DNA of 64,000 bases from Streptomyces shenzhenensis (GCF_021462265.1 NZ_JAJONF010000007.1:124001-188000), one strand, 5' to 3'; numbered from the stretch's first letter, positions 16,207 through 26,040 are shown. Notes: generated from the letters alone by a model not told the origin. Numbers and translations are program-made.

Positions 16207-17354
16207 GACGAAGTGACTCCCTGAGGTGAGGAGGAGGACGGACTGGACACCGCGGCCGCGTACACGTCCATGAGCCGGGCGGCACTGCGGGCGATGCTGT
16301 AGCGGCGGGCGGCGTCCGGGGCCGTTCGAGGGCCGGGGCCGGCCGCGCGGAGCTCGGCGACGGCACGGGCGTACGCCTCGGGGCCGCCGCGGACCCGCCG
16401 GGCGGCGGGGGCGGCCTGCGGGGGCAGGTCCTCGATCGCCGGACAGGAGGCGTAGACCACGGGCAGCCCGCACCCGAGGGCTTCCACGACGGCCAGTCCG
16501 AAGGACTCGTCCGGCGACGGCGACGCGAGCAGGTCCATGGCGCAGGTGAGGGCGGGCAGGTCGAGGCCGTCGGCCTCGTCGGACAGGTAGGGGCGCTCGC
16601 CGGCGAACACGACGCGGCCGGCCACGCCGGCCTCGTGGGCCGTGCGGCGCAGGACGCTCTCCTGCGGGCCGCCACCGACCAGCAACAACCAGTGGTCGTC
16701 GGGAAGCCGGGAGACCGCCCGGACCAGGACGTCGAAGCGCTTGCCCGCGGCGAGCCGGCCGACACAGCCGACGACGTACGCCTCGTCCGGCAGCCCCAGC
16801 CGGCGGCGGGCGCGGTGACGTCGTACCGGGTCGAAGCGGAAGCGGGCCAGGTCGATGCCGTTGGGGACGACCTCGATGCGGGGGGCGGGCACTCCCCAGC
16901 GCCTGAGCCGGTCGGCGACCGTGGGGGAGACGGCGACCGTGGTGGAGCCGAGCCGCTCGGCGGCCAGGTACAGCGCCCGGACGCCCGCGGTCAGCCTCCG
17001 GCCCTCCAACTGGGAGTCGCCGAGGGAGTGTTCCGTCGCCACGACGGCTCTGACACCGGCGAGCCGGGCGGCCGGCCGGCCGTAGACGCAGGCGCGGTAC
17101 AGATGGGTGTGCACCAGGTCGTAGCCGCCCGCGCGGATCAGGCGGACCAGCCGCGGAAGCGCCCAAAGGTCGCGGTTGCCGCGCATGCCGAGGTGGTGCA
17201 CGCGGACCCCGTCGGAGACCAGCCCGGCGGCGACGGCACCGGGATTGGTGAGGGCCACCACCTCGCCCTCCACGGGAAGATGCCGCAGCAGCAGGCGGAG
17301 TTGCTGTTCGGCGCCGCCGATGCCGAGGCCGGTGATGATGTGCAGCACCCTCAT
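16203..17354 (-). CDS. GT4-type glycosyltransferase
   Basis: 383 residues with a GT-B fold: N-terminal glycine-rich loop HIITGLGIGGAEQQ, and the C-terminal donor-binding motif ESFGLAVVEALGCGLPVV, which carries the family's EX7E glutamates. It should add a sugar from a nucleotide-sugar to the lipid-linked exopolysaccharide repeat on the inner face of the membrane. The gene lies one base after the deacetylase stop and overlaps the Wzz-like gene, so all are co-transcribed. Confidence 0.87.
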   Translation of the reverse strand: MRVLHIITGLGIGGAEQQLRLLLRHLPVEGEVVALTNPGAVAAGLVSDGVRVHHLGMRGNRDLWALPRLVRLIRAGGYDLVHTHLYRACVYGRPAARLAGVRAVVATEHSLGDSQLEGRRLTAGVRALYLAAERLGSTTVAVSPTVADRLRRWGVPAPRIEVVPNGIDLARFRFDPVRRHRARRRLGLPDEAYVVGCVGRLAAGKRFDVLVRAVSRLPDDHWLLLVGGGPQESVLRRTAHEAGVAGRVVFAGERPYLSDEADGLDLPALTCAMDLLASPSPDESFGLAVVEALGCGLPVVYASCPAIEDLPPQAAPAARRVRGGPEAYARAVAELRAAGPGPRTAPDAARRYSIARSAARLMDVYAAAVSSPSSSSPQGVTSS

Positions 17355-17355
17355 G

Positions 17356-18129
17356 TCACACGCCCCCCACCGGACGCCGGCGCAGCCGGTGGAGCCGGTA
17401 CTTGAGGTGGAGCCGCCAGGAGGTGTCGTTCTCGCCGACGTGCAGCCGGGGCAGGGCGTGCCGGCCGGTCAGCGGACCGGGATCGATGGCGCAGGCGTAG
17501 GCGTAGCCCGCGTCGCGTACGGCGGTGACCGCGCGCCGGTCGACCGTGCCGTACGGGTAGCAGAAGCCGTCGACCGCGCCGTCGGTCAGCTCCTCCAGCA
17601 GCTTTTTGCTGTGGGCTGCCTCGGCGGCGAGGGTGATGTCGTCGACCCGGGTGAGATCGACGTGTGTCAGCCCGTGCGAGCCGATCTCCACCCCGGCGGC
17701 GGCCGCGTGCCGGACGCCCTCCGCGGTGAGCAGCGCCTTGCGCGGGCCGAGCGGATCCCAGGAGTTGACGCCGCCGAACCGCCCGGGCAGCACGAAGAGG
17801 GTGGCACCGCAGTCCCACCGGCGCAGCACCGGAAGGGCCTGGGTGAGGAAGTCGGCGTATCCGTCGTCGAAAGTGAGAGCGACCAGGCCGCGCCCCTCGC
17901 CGCGGGCACGGGCGGCGAACAGCTCGCGCAGCGTCACGGCGCGCAGTCCGCGTCGGTGCAGCCAGGCCAGCTGCCGCTCCAGCCGCCCCGGGGTGACGGT
18001 GATGCGGTACGGGTCGTCCGAGCAGTCGCCGACGGAGTGGTACATCGCCACCCACGGCACCGTGCCGGGGCGTACCGCCGGACGACCGCTGACGACGGTG
18101 GAACCAGCGGAATCAGTGGGAACGGCCAT
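17356..18129 (-). CDS. Polysaccharide deacetylase (NodB domain)
   Basis: 257 residues. NodB motifs are visible: LTFDDGYADF (catalytic base and metal aspartate), SHGLTHVDL (two metal histidines four apart) and FCYPYGTVD. There is no signal peptide, so the enzyme may act inside the cell or be exported otherwise. It should remove N- or O-acetyl groups from the polysaccharide. It overlaps the flippase gene by 17 bases. Confidence 0.85.
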   Translation of the reverse strand: MAVPTDSAGSTVVSGRPAVRPGTVPWVAMYHSVGDCSDDPYRITVTPGRLERQLAWLHRRGLRAVTLRELFAARARGEGRGLVALTFDDGYADFLTQALPVLRRWDCGATLFVLPGRFGGVNSWDPLGPRKALLTAEGVRHAAAAGVEIGSHGLTHVDLTRVDDITLAAEAAHSKKLLEELTDGAVDGFCYPYGTVDRRAVTAVRDAGYAYACAIDPGPLTGRHALPRLHVGENDTSWRLHLKYRLHRLRRRPVGGV

Positions 18130-20047
18130 GAGTCAGCCTTCGTGTGACGGTGTGTGCGGACTGGAAGACGGCCGTGCAGCCCTGGGCGCCCAGGGCCCGG
18201 CCGAGCAGGACGAAGACGGCGATCACGGTCAGGCTCCCGGCCGCGAGGCCGGCCACCGGGGAGCCCGGCCCGCGCGCGGCGAGCGTTCCCGCCGTCGTCG
18301 CGACCGCGGCCGCCAGGGCGGGCCTGCTCAGCTCCGCCAGTACCTGCCGCACCCGGATCGGGACTCCGCGGGCGCCGCCGTGCGGCATGAACCCTCCCCG
18401 GGGTGCCGCGGCCGGTGCCGGTGCCGGTGCCGGTGCCGGGACCGCGACCGTGCCCGGGGCGTCGGGCCGCTCACCGCTTCCGGAGTCCTCCGTGCCGCAG
18501 GAGGACCCGGGGGCCGGGACCTCGGCCGCGGGTGCCGGGACCTCGGCCGTGGCGTCCGGGACCTCGGCCGCGGGGTCCGGCTCACCCGCGAAACCGACGA
18601 GCAGCAGCGCCGCCGTGACGGTGATGCCGGCCGCGTTGGCGGCGGCGATCCCCGACACGCCCCAGGAGCCCACGGTCCCCACCCCGATCCAGGTGGTGGT
18701 GACGACGCCCGCGGTCATGGCGAAGAACGGGTACCAGGTGGCCCGTCCGGCCGAGAAATAGGAGCGGATCAGGACTCCCACCAGGGTCTGGCCGAGCAGG
18801 CCGAGGGCGTACACCCGCAGCACGCCCGCCGTGGCCGCCGTGTCCTGCGCGGTGAACGCGCCCCGCTGGAAGAGGACCTGGACGATCTGCGGGGCGCAGG
18901 CGATCACTCCGGCCGCGCCGAGGAGCACCAGGCAGGAGGCCAGGGCGAGGTCCCGCTCCACCCGGTCCCGGGCCCGTTCCAGGTCGCCGTCGGCGATGGC
19001 CCGCGCCACCAGCGGGAAGGTGACGGTGCACAGCATCAGGGACAGCGTCATGGGGATCTGGGCGATCTTCTGCGCGTAGTTGAGGTGCGAGATGGCCCCG
19101 GCGGACAGCGTGGAGGCGAGGAAGCGTTCGATCAGGACCTGGGACTGACGGCACAGCGCGAACAGGAGAACCGTGGCGACCAGGGCGAGGCTCATCGGCC
19201 GTGCCTCGGCCGGGGCACCGGCGGCGGCGCCGGTGCGGCCGCGCAACTGCCGCCACAGGGAGGGAAGCTGCACGACCGCCATCAGGCAGCCGCCCACTGC
19301 GACTCCGGCCGCCGCGGACCGCACGCCCCAGCCCGGGCCGAGCAGCAGCATCGAGGCGATGATGCCGGCGTTGTAGACGACGTAGATGGACGCGGGCGGC
19401 AGGAAGCGCCGGTGCGCCCGAAGGGCCGCGCTGCAGTACCCGGCCAGGCCGAAGGTCAGCACGCAGGTCGCCGTCAGCCGGGTGCAGTCGACGGCGAGAC
19501 GCGGGTCGGGCAGGCCGGGGGCCAGCGCCGAGACCAGGTAGGGGGCTCCGCCGGCGGTCAGCGCGGACACGGCGACGAAGCAGAGGGACAGGCGGGGCAG
19601 GGTGGTGGCGACCAGGCTGCGGACCGGATCCCCCGGCGCTCCTTGCGTGCGCCGTGCCAGCGCCATGCTGAACGCCGGGATCAGCGCGAAGGCCAGCCCG
19701 TCCTCGATGAGCAGGGTGGCGGCGAACTCCGGCACGGTCCACGCGATCAGGAAGGCGTCTGTCTCGCTGCCCGCCCCGAACAGGCGGGCCAGCGCCTGGT
19801 CGCGTACCAGCCCGAGCAGCGCCCCGAGGACCGAGAGCGACGCGGTGATGAGCGTGGCCTTGGCGAGAAAGCCCCCGGTGACCGCGGCGGATTCGGCATG
19901 CTCCCCGGCCCGCGCGTCGGCCGGCGCCGAGGGCCCGGCCGCATCCTCGCGGGGAGCGCCGGGAGCGCCGGGAGCGCCGGGAGCGCCGGGAGCGCCGGGA
20001 GCGCCGGGAGCGCCGGGAGCACGCCGGGTGCGCGCAGTCGTCGTCAT
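18113..20047 (-). CDS. MurJ/Wzx-type lipid-linked oligosaccharide flippase
   Basis: 644 residues. The core carries about 13-14 hydrophobic helices and MviN/MurJ features (SVLGALLGLVRDQALARLFG near the start, ERFLASTLSAGAISHLNYAQ in the middle). It should flip an undecaprenyl-linked repeat to the outside. The N-terminus has an APG tripeptide repeat (about seven GAP units), and before the last helices lies a Pro/Ala/Glu-rich insert (AAEVPDATAEVPAPAAEVPA) with another PAPAPAPAP run. Position between glycosyltransferases and polymerase supports Wzx rather than the general cell-wall MurJ. Confidence 0.82.
   Translation of the reverse strand: MTTTARTRRAPGAPGAPGAPGAPGAPGAPGAPREDAAGPSAPADARAGEHAESAAVTGGFLAKATLITASLSVLGALLGLVRDQALARLFGAGSETDAFLIAWTVPEFAATLLIEDGLAFALIPAFSMALARRTQGAPGDPVRSLVATTLPRLSLCFVAVSALTAGGAPYLVSALAPGLPDPRLAVDCTRLTATCVLTFGLAGYCSAALRAHRRFLPPASIYVVYNAGIIASMLLLGPGWGVRSAAAGVAVGGCLMAVVQLPSLWRQLRGRTGAAAGAPAEARPMSLALVATVLLFALCRQSQVLIERFLASTLSAGAISHLNYAQKIAQIPMTLSLMLCTVTFPLVARAIADGDLERARDRVERDLALASCLVLLGAAGVIACAPQIVQVLFQRGAFTAQDTAATAGVLRVYALGLLGQTLVGVLIRSYFSAGRATWYPFFAMTAGVVTTTWIGVGTVGSWGVSGIAAANAAGITVTAALLLVGFAGEPDPAAEVPDATAEVPAPAAEVPAPGSSCGTEDSGSGERPDAPGTVAVPAPAPAPAPAAAPRGGFMPHGGARGVPIRVRQVLAELSRPALAAAVATTAGTLAARGPGSPVAGLAAGSLTVIAVFVLLGRALGAQGCTAVFQSAHTVTRRLTHGRSH
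19952..20023 (-). repeat. 9-base tandem repeat coding APG units
   Basis: The 9-base unit gggagcgcc (plus strand) repeats about seven times without change, then degenerates. It encodes the Ala-Pro-Gly run at the flippase N-terminus. Copy changes would keep the frame. Confidence 0.85.
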
Positions 20048-21399
20048 CGCGCGACGGCCTCCTTGGCCGTCCCCGGCATCGCGGCCGGTGCCGCGGCACC
20101 CTCCTCGTCGGTCCCGCCCAGCGCCCACCACGCCACCAGCCCGAAGGCCATGGAGGTCACCACCGTGGAGTGGCCGCCGATGTCGCTGTAGGCGAAGTCG
20201 GTCAGCTGCCACACCAGCAGTCCGCAGGCGACGAGCGCGCAGTCCATGCCGTGCCGTGGCGTGCTCCGCGTCCGCCGCAGGCGGCGCAGCGCGCACACCA
20301 GCAGGGCCAGCCAGCTGCCGACGAGACAGAGCAGCCCGATCAGACCCTGTTCACCGAGGACCAGCAGATACATGTTGTGCGGTGACAACAGCGGCTGCCT
20401 CAGGTACGCGGAGCCCGCGCCCTCGGTGTCGCTGGCCGACGACAGCGCCACCGAGGCGTAGCCGTCCCGGTACTCGGGGAATCCCTTCAACCCGACGCCG
20501 GCCACCGGACGTTCGCGCCACATGGCGGTCGAGGCCGACCACATCGCGTACCGGTCGGCGACCGACTGGTCGGGGGTGTCGGCGACCTGCGTGATGCTGT
20601 CGATCCGTTCCTGCAGCATCTCGGTGCCGACCCCCAGGCCGCCCACCAGGACCACGCACGCCGCGGCCGTGGTCGCGGCGACCTTGAGCGCGCGCCGCAG
20701 CCCGGCCAGTACCAGCTGCAGCGTGCAGGCCACGGCCGTCGCGATCCACGCACCCCGGCTGAAGGACAGCGCGAGCGGCGGCAGCAGCGCCAGCACGCAC
20801 CCGGCGGCACCGACCCGCTGCCGTACGCGGGAGTGCCCGAGCGCGAGACCGACCGCGCACACCATGCCGACGGCGACCACCGTCGCCATGCCCATCACGT
20901 CCTGCGGCCCGAACGTGCCCACGGCCCGGATGTGCGCGCCCCGGTAGGAGGCACCGGTCCCGGTGACGTACTGGTGCACGCCGACGGCGCCCTGCCACAG
21001 CGCGAGCCCCACGAACGACCAGGACAGCAGCCGGACGTCCGCCCGGTCCCGGAGCAGCAGCAGCACGGCCGCCGGCACCAGGACGAAGATCTGCAGATAG
21101 CGGGCCAGGCCGATGACCCCGCCTTCGGCCGAGGGCGCCCCCAGCGCGGCGACCGTGACCCCGACGACCGGCAGGCCCAGCACCACCGCGGCGGTCCGCG
21201 ACAGGGGGCGCCGCCGGTCCCGTACGAGACGGAGCACGCAGACCAGCACGACCAGCCCGGACGCCACATCGGCCGGTCCCGGGCCGTCCGTGCCGGCCGA
21301 GGAGGGCGGCAGCGCCAGCAGGCCGAGCACGGCGACCGCGGGCAGTACCGGCAACAGCGCGGCGATACGACGGGACGACGGGGCCGGGAGATGGCTCAC
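20044..21399 (-). CDS. O-antigen ligase/Wzy-like polymerase
   Basis: 451 residues from a GTG; about ten to twelve hydrophobic helices. The diagnostic Wzy_C/WaaL region is present: SFSRGAWIATAV and a large periplasmic-type loop ending in SPHNMYLLVLGEQGLIG. It should polymerise or transfer the lipid-linked repeat outside the cell. It lies five bases after the priming transferase stop and overlaps the flippase start by four bases, so it belongs to the same transcript. Confidence 0.85.
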   Translation of the reverse strand: MSHLPAPSSRRIAALLPVLPAVAVLGLLALPPSSAGTDGPGPADVASGLVVLVCVLRLVRDRRRPLSRTAAVVLGLPVVGVTVAALGAPSAEGGVIGLARYLQIFVLVPAAVLLLLRDRADVRLLSWSFVGLALWQGAVGVHQYVTGTGASYRGAHIRAVGTFGPQDVMGMATVVAVGMVCAVGLALGHSRVRQRVGAAGCVLALLPPLALSFSRGAWIATAVACTLQLVLAGLRRALKVAATTAAACVVLVGGLGVGTEMLQERIDSITQVADTPDQSVADRYAMWSASTAMWRERPVAGVGLKGFPEYRDGYASVALSSASDTEGAGSAYLRQPLLSPHNMYLLVLGEQGLIGLLCLVGSWLALLVCALRRLRRTRSTPRHGMDCALVACGLLVWQLTDFAYSDIGGHSTVVTSMAFGLVAWWALGGTDEEGAAAPAAMPGTAKEAVAR

Positions 21400-21404
21400 T
21401 GTGG

Positions 21405-22835
21405 TCAGCTTCCCGTCGGGCGTACGAGCGCGGCGGCGGTGCGCAGCAGGATGCAGACGTCCTGCCACAGCGACCAGTTGTCGATGTAGGCGTTGTCGAA
21501 CCGGCAGCGGTCCTCGATCGAGGTGTCACCGCGCAGCCCGTGCACCTGGGCGAGGCCGGTAAGGCCGGTCCGTACCCGGTGACGGGCCGCGTAACCCGGA
21601 TGCTTCTGGCTGAACTGCGTGACGAAATAGGGACGTTCGGGGCGCGGCCCGACCAGGCTCATGTCCCCCCGGAGCACATTCCACAACTGGAGCAGCTCGT
21701 CGAGCGACGTGCGCCGCAGAATGCGGCAGAACCGGCGCATCTCGTGCTCGTTCGCCACGCTCCACCGGGTCGCCGCCTCGTGTGCGTCGGCCGGCCGGTG
21801 CGTGCGGAACTTCAGCAGCGTGAACGGCCTGCCGTCCTTTCCGATCCGCTCCTGCCGGAACACCACGCCCGGGCCGTCACAGATCCGCAGTACCACCGCG
21901 CAGGCCAGCAGCAGCGGGCTGACCAGCAGCAGCAGCGACCCGGACAGGACGACGTCGAGGGCGCGCTTGCCGGCACCGCCGCGGCGCCGCGAGGTCATCT
22001 CCAGGCGCCGGCACGGGAACCCGGCCAGCCGGCCCCTCGGCCCGTACGACGGTGTCTCCGCGTCGACCTCCCAGATCAGGCAGCCCGACTCGGCCAGAGC
22101 CCGCAGCAGCGCCTCCTGCTCGGTCCGCACCGAAGGGTGGACGGTCAGCACCGCGCGCACCCCGTTCTGGATGACCGCCCGCTGGACCTCCTCGCCCGTC
22201 GTCAGTACCGGCAGACTCCCGGTGCCGTTCGCCCGGTCGGACACGACGCCCACCGGGCGCACCCCGCACCGCGGATGCCGCAGCACGGCGGCGGCCACGG
22301 CCTGGGCGGTGGCCGCCGGGCCGATGACGAGCGCGGTGCGCGGGTGACGCAGCAGCGCCGCGCGTCGCCTCGCGTGCACGGCTGCGCGCAGTGCGCAGCT
22401 CGCCGCGATCTGCACGGCGAGGCCCGCCAGGAGCACACCGAGGGTCAGCGTGTGCTGCGGCCGGTACATCGCCACGAGTGCCGCGAGCGCCAGCCAGGCG
22501 ACCGTGATCCGCCCGCAGACGGCGGGCAGTTGCTCCAGGAATCCCTCTTCCGGCGGTCGTGCCCCGTCCGGCCGCAGCAACAGCGACGCGGCCACGAGCA
22601 CGCTCACGGACAGCGCGGGAAGCGCTGTTCCGAACGGCGCCAGGCCTGCCAGCGCAGCGGCCGCGCCGTCGGCGACGAGCAGCGGAACCGGCGAGGCGGA
22701 CCGGGCCGGTGCCCCGCGGACGGGGGACCGGAACCCGGGGGCGGTGCCGCGGCGTGGCGGCATGACCGAGACGGGCGAGAATCCGTGGCTCAGACGCTGT
22801 GCGCCGGAGAGGGGAACGGTGCTTTCCGCGGTCAC
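21405..22835 (-). CDS. Exopolysaccharide priming phosphoglycosyltransferase (WcaJ/CpsE-like)
   Basis: 476 residues from a GTG overlapping the upstream glycosyltransferase stop (GTGA). Four N-terminal helices and a CoA-binding-like middle domain precede the bacterial sugar transferase domain: KRALDVVLSGSLLLLVSPLL, FRQERIGKDGRPFTLLKFRT, LWNVLRGDMSLVGPRPERP and RTGLTGLAQVHG. The family transfers a sugar-1-phosphate from UDP-sugar to undecaprenyl phosphate, the first committed step of polymer assembly. Confidence 0.9.
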   Translation of the reverse strand: MTAESTVPLSGAQRLSHGFSPVSVMPPRRGTAPGFRSPVRGAPARSASPVPLLVADGAAAALAGLAPFGTALPALSVSVLVAASLLLRPDGARPPEEGFLEQLPAVCGRITVAWLALAALVAMYRPQHTLTLGVLLAGLAVQIAASCALRAAVHARRRAALLRHPRTALVIGPAATAQAVAAAVLRHPRCGVRPVGVVSDRANGTGSLPVLTTGEEVQRAVIQNGVRAVLTVHPSVRTEQEALLRALAESGCLIWEVDAETPSYGPRGRLAGFPCRRLEMTSRRRGGAGKRALDVVLSGSLLLLVSPLLLACAVVLRICDGPGVVFRQERIGKDGRPFTLLKFRTHRPADAHEAATRWSVANEHEMRRFCRILRRTSLDELLQLWNVLRGDMSLVGPRPERPYFVTQFSQKHPGYAARHRVRTGLTGLAQVHGLRGDTSIEDRCRFDNAYIDNWSLWQDVCILLRTAAALVRPTGS

Positions 22836-24013
22836 GAGTGGATGGACTCCCTGTGCGAGGTGGGCGCGGAGGGGGGCGCCGCCCACGGGCCGATCAGGTC
22901 GCGGTAGAGGTCCGCCATCGCCCCGGTGGCGTGCCGTACGTCGTGCCGGGTGAGTACGTGGTCGCGTCCCTGGTGACCGAGCGACTCGCGCAGCGGGGGG
23001 TCGAGCAGGAGTGCGGTGAGTGCCTCGGCCAGCGCTGCCGGGTTCCCGGCCGGGACCAGGCAGCGCGGGGTCAGTGCGGGTGGCAGGCTTTCGCGGGCGC
23101 CGGCGACGTCGGTGACCACCACCGGCCGTCCGCAGGCCATCGCCTCCAGCGGGGCCAGGGCCATGCCCTCCCAGCGCGACGGCAGCACGACCAGATCCGC
23201 CGCCTGGTACCAGGGGACGACGTCGGCCGCGCCGCCCGCGAACAGCACCGAGGCCGGCGCCCGGCGGAGCAGGAGATCGCGGTCCGGTCCGTCGCCGACC
23301 AGGGCGAGACGCGCGCCGCCCACCCGGCGGGCGACCTCGTGCCATGCCTCCAGCAGGACGTCCTGGGCCTTCTGCCGGCACAGGCGTCCCACGCAGACGA
23401 CGAGCGGCGCGGCGGGGTCGAGCCCTCGTAGCGGTGCCGGCCGGCGGTGTCCGGCACCGCGGGGGGCGGGCCGGTACCGCCGTGGATCGACGCCGTTGGG
23501 AACGACGCTCCACCGGGCCTCGATCCCGGCGCGCACGCCGGCTGCTCGTTCCGCCTCGCTGACACATACGACGCGCGAGGCCCAACGCGCTCCCCACCGT
23601 TCCCACCGCAGGGCGAGCGCCGAGGTGAGACCGTCCACGGCCTGGAACGACCACGCGTGCGGCTGGAAGACGGTGGGCAGGCGCCCGCGGACGGCGAGCC
23701 GTCCGGCGATCCCGGCCTTCGCGCTGTGCAGGTGCACCAGATCGGGGCGCACCTCACCGACGACGCGGGCCAGGTCACGTACCTCCCGGACGAGTGACGC
23801 ACCGGGCGGCCGGGTCGCGTGCCAGCGCCGTACGTCCGCGCCCAGCGTGCCCAGTTCGGCGGTGAGCCCGCTGTCGGGGCAGGCGACCGTGACGGCGGCT
23901 CCGGCGGCGCGCTGAGCCCGTACCAGGTCCGTCACGACCCGTGCGACTCCGCCGTCCACGGGCTGCGTGACGTGCAGGACACGGGGTCGAGGGCCGGTTG
24001 CTGACAGATGCAT
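22832..24013 (-). CDS. GT4-type glycosyltransferase
   Basis: 393 residues. Start set at the ATG giving MHLSATGPRPRVLHV, with GAGGA upstream. GT-B fold signs: TQPVDGGVARVV near the start, VVPNGVDPRRYRP in the hinge and EGMALAPLEAMACGRPVV in the donor-binding domain. It is the first glycosyltransferase of the polysaccharide operon. Sugar specificity unknown. Confidence 0.87.
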   Translation of the reverse strand: MHLSATGPRPRVLHVTQPVDGGVARVVTDLVRAQRAAGAAVTVACPDSGLTAELGTLGADVRRWHATRPPGASLVREVRDLARVVGEVRPDLVHLHSAKAGIAGRLAVRGRLPTVFQPHAWSFQAVDGLTSALALRWERWGARWASRVVCVSEAERAAGVRAGIEARWSVVPNGVDPRRYRPAPRGAGHRRPAPLRGLDPAAPLVVCVGRLCRQKAQDVLLEAWHEVARRVGGARLALVGDGPDRDLLLRRAPASVLFAGGAADVVPWYQAADLVVLPSRWEGMALAPLEAMACGRPVVVTDVAGARESLPPALTPRCLVPAGNPAALAEALTALLLDPPLRESLGHQGRDHVLTRHDVRHATGAMADLYRDLIGPWAAPPSAPTSHRESIHS

Positions 24014-24063
24014 ACGCGATGTCCTCGCTCGCAGTGGCGCTCGGTTCGGCAGGGGAGTACGTC

Positions 24064-25197
24064 TCACCGCTGGGCGTCGACGGCGACGAAGAACGCACCT
24101 GCCCAGGCCATGTCCTGACGGGACGTCAGCCGGAAGGCCAGCCGGTCGCCGCCGTCCCGCAGCGCCGGTGCGAGGTCGAACACGTCCGAGTCGTAGCCGA
24201 GGGTGTTGGCGTAGGCGGGCACCCGGTCCGGCTGGGCCGCACCGGGCTGGCTGATCGTCGAGTCGAGGACGTCGTCGGCCGGGCCGGCCGGACCGGTGAG
24301 CGCGGTGACGGCGGTGCGCTCATCGCGCTCGGTCACGCGGGTGGTGGCGAGGCGGAGCGTGTCACCGCGCACGCCGCGGTCACCGTCGTACGCCACCAGG
24401 CCCGCGCTGCCCCCGGCGCCCGCGGGCAGCGGCCAGGCGAGTTTCCCGAGTTCGACCTCCCCGGTCGGGGTCAGCGCGTCGAAGCCGTCCCAGAGAGAAA
24501 GCTGCCGCAGCGGATCCGCCGGGTTCTCGTACGCCACCACCAGCGTCCAGCCGCCCCACGCGCCGGCCGCGGACCTGCCCTTCGCCACGTTGACCTGGCT
24601 CACCGTGTACAGGCCCGGCTTGCTGTACCGCACCAGTTCCGTGACGTCGGCGGAGGCCTGGTAGGCGTCGGCGCCGTTCGCCACGCGGTGGCCGACGACC
24701 GTGTCCGCGAGGACCTCCTTGTACTCCCCGCCGGGCTCGGCGATCAGTACGCGCCCGTTGTCCTTCGGCGGCTTCTGCTCGCCGACCCGGAGGTTGCCGC
24801 CCCAGTACAGCCGTGCGTAGCTGACCCGTGATCCCTCGGGAAGACGGACCTCCGCGCGCGAGGAGTTGTACGTGTTCGGGTCCCGGTCGACGTCGATGTA
24901 CGTCATGTCGAAGGCGCCGTTGACCCCGGTTCCCCCGGCGCGCGCCGCCGGACAGGCGGCCGCCGTCGCCGTCGTGGGGGCCGGCTGGTCCGCCTGGCAG
25001 GTGATGGAGGTGTTGGCGGCGCGCACGATGCCGCCGTGCTGGAGGGCGTTGTACCGCTCGGTGAACGGGATGCGGTCCGCCTCCGGTGACGGCGGCGCCG
25101 CGGACGCGGCGGCCAGGGCGGCGGGTGCCAGGATCCCGGCCACAGCGAGGGCGGTGACCGTCCCATGGCGCAGCGGGGAGAGCAGGAAGTCGCGCAT
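24064..25197 (-). CDS. Secreted surface protein of the polysaccharide locus
   Basis: 377 residues. N-terminal signal peptide (VTALAVAGILAPAALAAASA, cut near AAP). The mature part is beta-rich and contains YARLYWGGNLR, YKEVLADTVVGHRV, GLYTVSQVNVAKG and GWTLVVAYENP, a pattern I associate with DUF3344-like extracellular domains that precede repeat domains in surface proteins; the repeats themselves are missing here. It heads the polysaccharide operon 50 bases upstream of the glycosyltransferase, so it may coat or bind the polymer. Assignment of the domain is tentative. Confidence 0.65.
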   Translation of the reverse strand: MRDFLLSPLRHGTVTALAVAGILAPAALAAASAAPPSPEADRIPFTERYNALQHGGIVRAANTSITCQADQPAPTTATAAACPAARAGGTGVNGAFDMTYIDVDRDPNTYNSSRAEVRLPEGSRVSYARLYWGGNLRVGEQKPPKDNGRVLIAEPGGEYKEVLADTVVGHRVANGADAYQASADVTELVRYSKPGLYTVSQVNVAKGRSAAGAWGGWTLVVAYENPADPLRQLSLWDGFDALTPTGEVELGKLAWPLPAGAGGSAGLVAYDGDRGVRGDTLRLATTRVTERDERTAVTALTGPAGPADDVLDSTISQPGAAQPDRVPAYANTLGYDSDVFDLAPALRDGGDRLAFRLTSRQDMAWAGAFFVAVDAQR

Positions 25198-25800
25198 GAC
25201 CGGGTTCGGGCCTTCCGGAAGGGTGTGAAAGGAGGAGGGGAGGACGCCGTGGAGACGATGCGTGCGCCGCGCGGGGCACGCCGGAGGTGAGTAACTCTAG
25301 ACGCTAGTGGTACTAATCCGGCGAAACCTACGAAAGTGTCGTAATTCTGACTTTCGGCCGAGTGTCGTGAACCGCGTTGCCTCCGCATCCGGCCGCACTC
25401 GACCTGAGGCGAGAGCCGCTGCGGACTGCCGCCGCGCCGGCGCGCCCTGGTCGGCCGGGTGCAGCCGCGCCGGGAAGACACGCTCGCGCGGGATCGCCGC
25501 CGGGCCGGGTCGGGCATCCGCGTCGGCGTCGCCACCGCCCACGCCTGCGCGACGACCGCCAGGGCGTTCCGCGGGTCCCGGTGCGGTCCGAATCGAATGC
25601 CGTCGGTCTCCGTGGCCGTCCTCACTCCGGCCCACTCCGGCGCACTCCGGAGCGGCGGTGCCGAAAGGGCTCCGTGACTCATGGATCTCATATGAGGACT
25701 CGGTAATTTCGGGCCGCCCGGTTTCCGGATCGTCCGGGGCTCGTTGATTACGACGACAGCATTCCCGCTGGCTGTTTACCCGTCGTAGAAAGGAACACCA
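25198..25800. other. 603-base intergenic region between divergent units
   Basis: No convincing gene. Near 25331-25356 lies an inverted repeat CGAAAGT-N12-ACTTTCG, and around 25290-25320 an AT-richer stretch (actctagacgctagtggtac) that is a plausible promoter area for the leftward polysaccharide operon. The rest is high-GC without clear structure until the ribosome site AGAAAGGAACACC of the next gene. Confidence 0.5.
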
Positions 25801-26040
25801 ATGAAGTCTCTGAAGGCCGCCGCCGTTGTTGCCGGGTCTCTCGTCGTGGCCGGTGCGGCCGCACCCGCGTTCGCGGTGGACGCGCCGTCCGGCCTGAACG
25901 GCACGGTGAAGAGCGTGACCCAGGGAGTGGACGGAATCGGGGTCACGAAGAACAGCCCGGTGAACCGCACTCTGCAGGGCGCCACCGGCGCTTTGAACGG
26001 TCAGAAGCCGCTTGTCGGCGGTCTGCCCCTGGGCGGCTGA
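25801..26040 (+). CDS. Small secreted protein, melC-adjacent paralogue A
   Basis: 79 residues. Signal peptide MKSLKAAAVVAGSLVVAGAA ending in AFAVDA; the mature part of about 54 residues has no cysteine and is rich in Gly, Asn, Val and Leu (GTVKSVTQGVDGIGV, ATGALNGQKPLVGGLPLGG). Good ribosome site AGAAAGGAACACCA. It resembles the next gene in signal peptide and in a V-K-x-V-T segment. Family and function not recognised. Confidence 0.7.
   Translation: MKSLKAAAVVAGSLVVAGAAAPAFAVDAPSGLNGTVKSVTQGVDGIGVTKNSPVNRTLQGATGALNGQKPLVGGLPLGG

Noticed and set aside
15424..17166. 580-residue protein spanning Wzz-like and glycosyltransferase regions
   Set aside because: Its first half is a shifted frame of the glycosyltransferase; the real gene starts at 16206 with an ATGA overlap.
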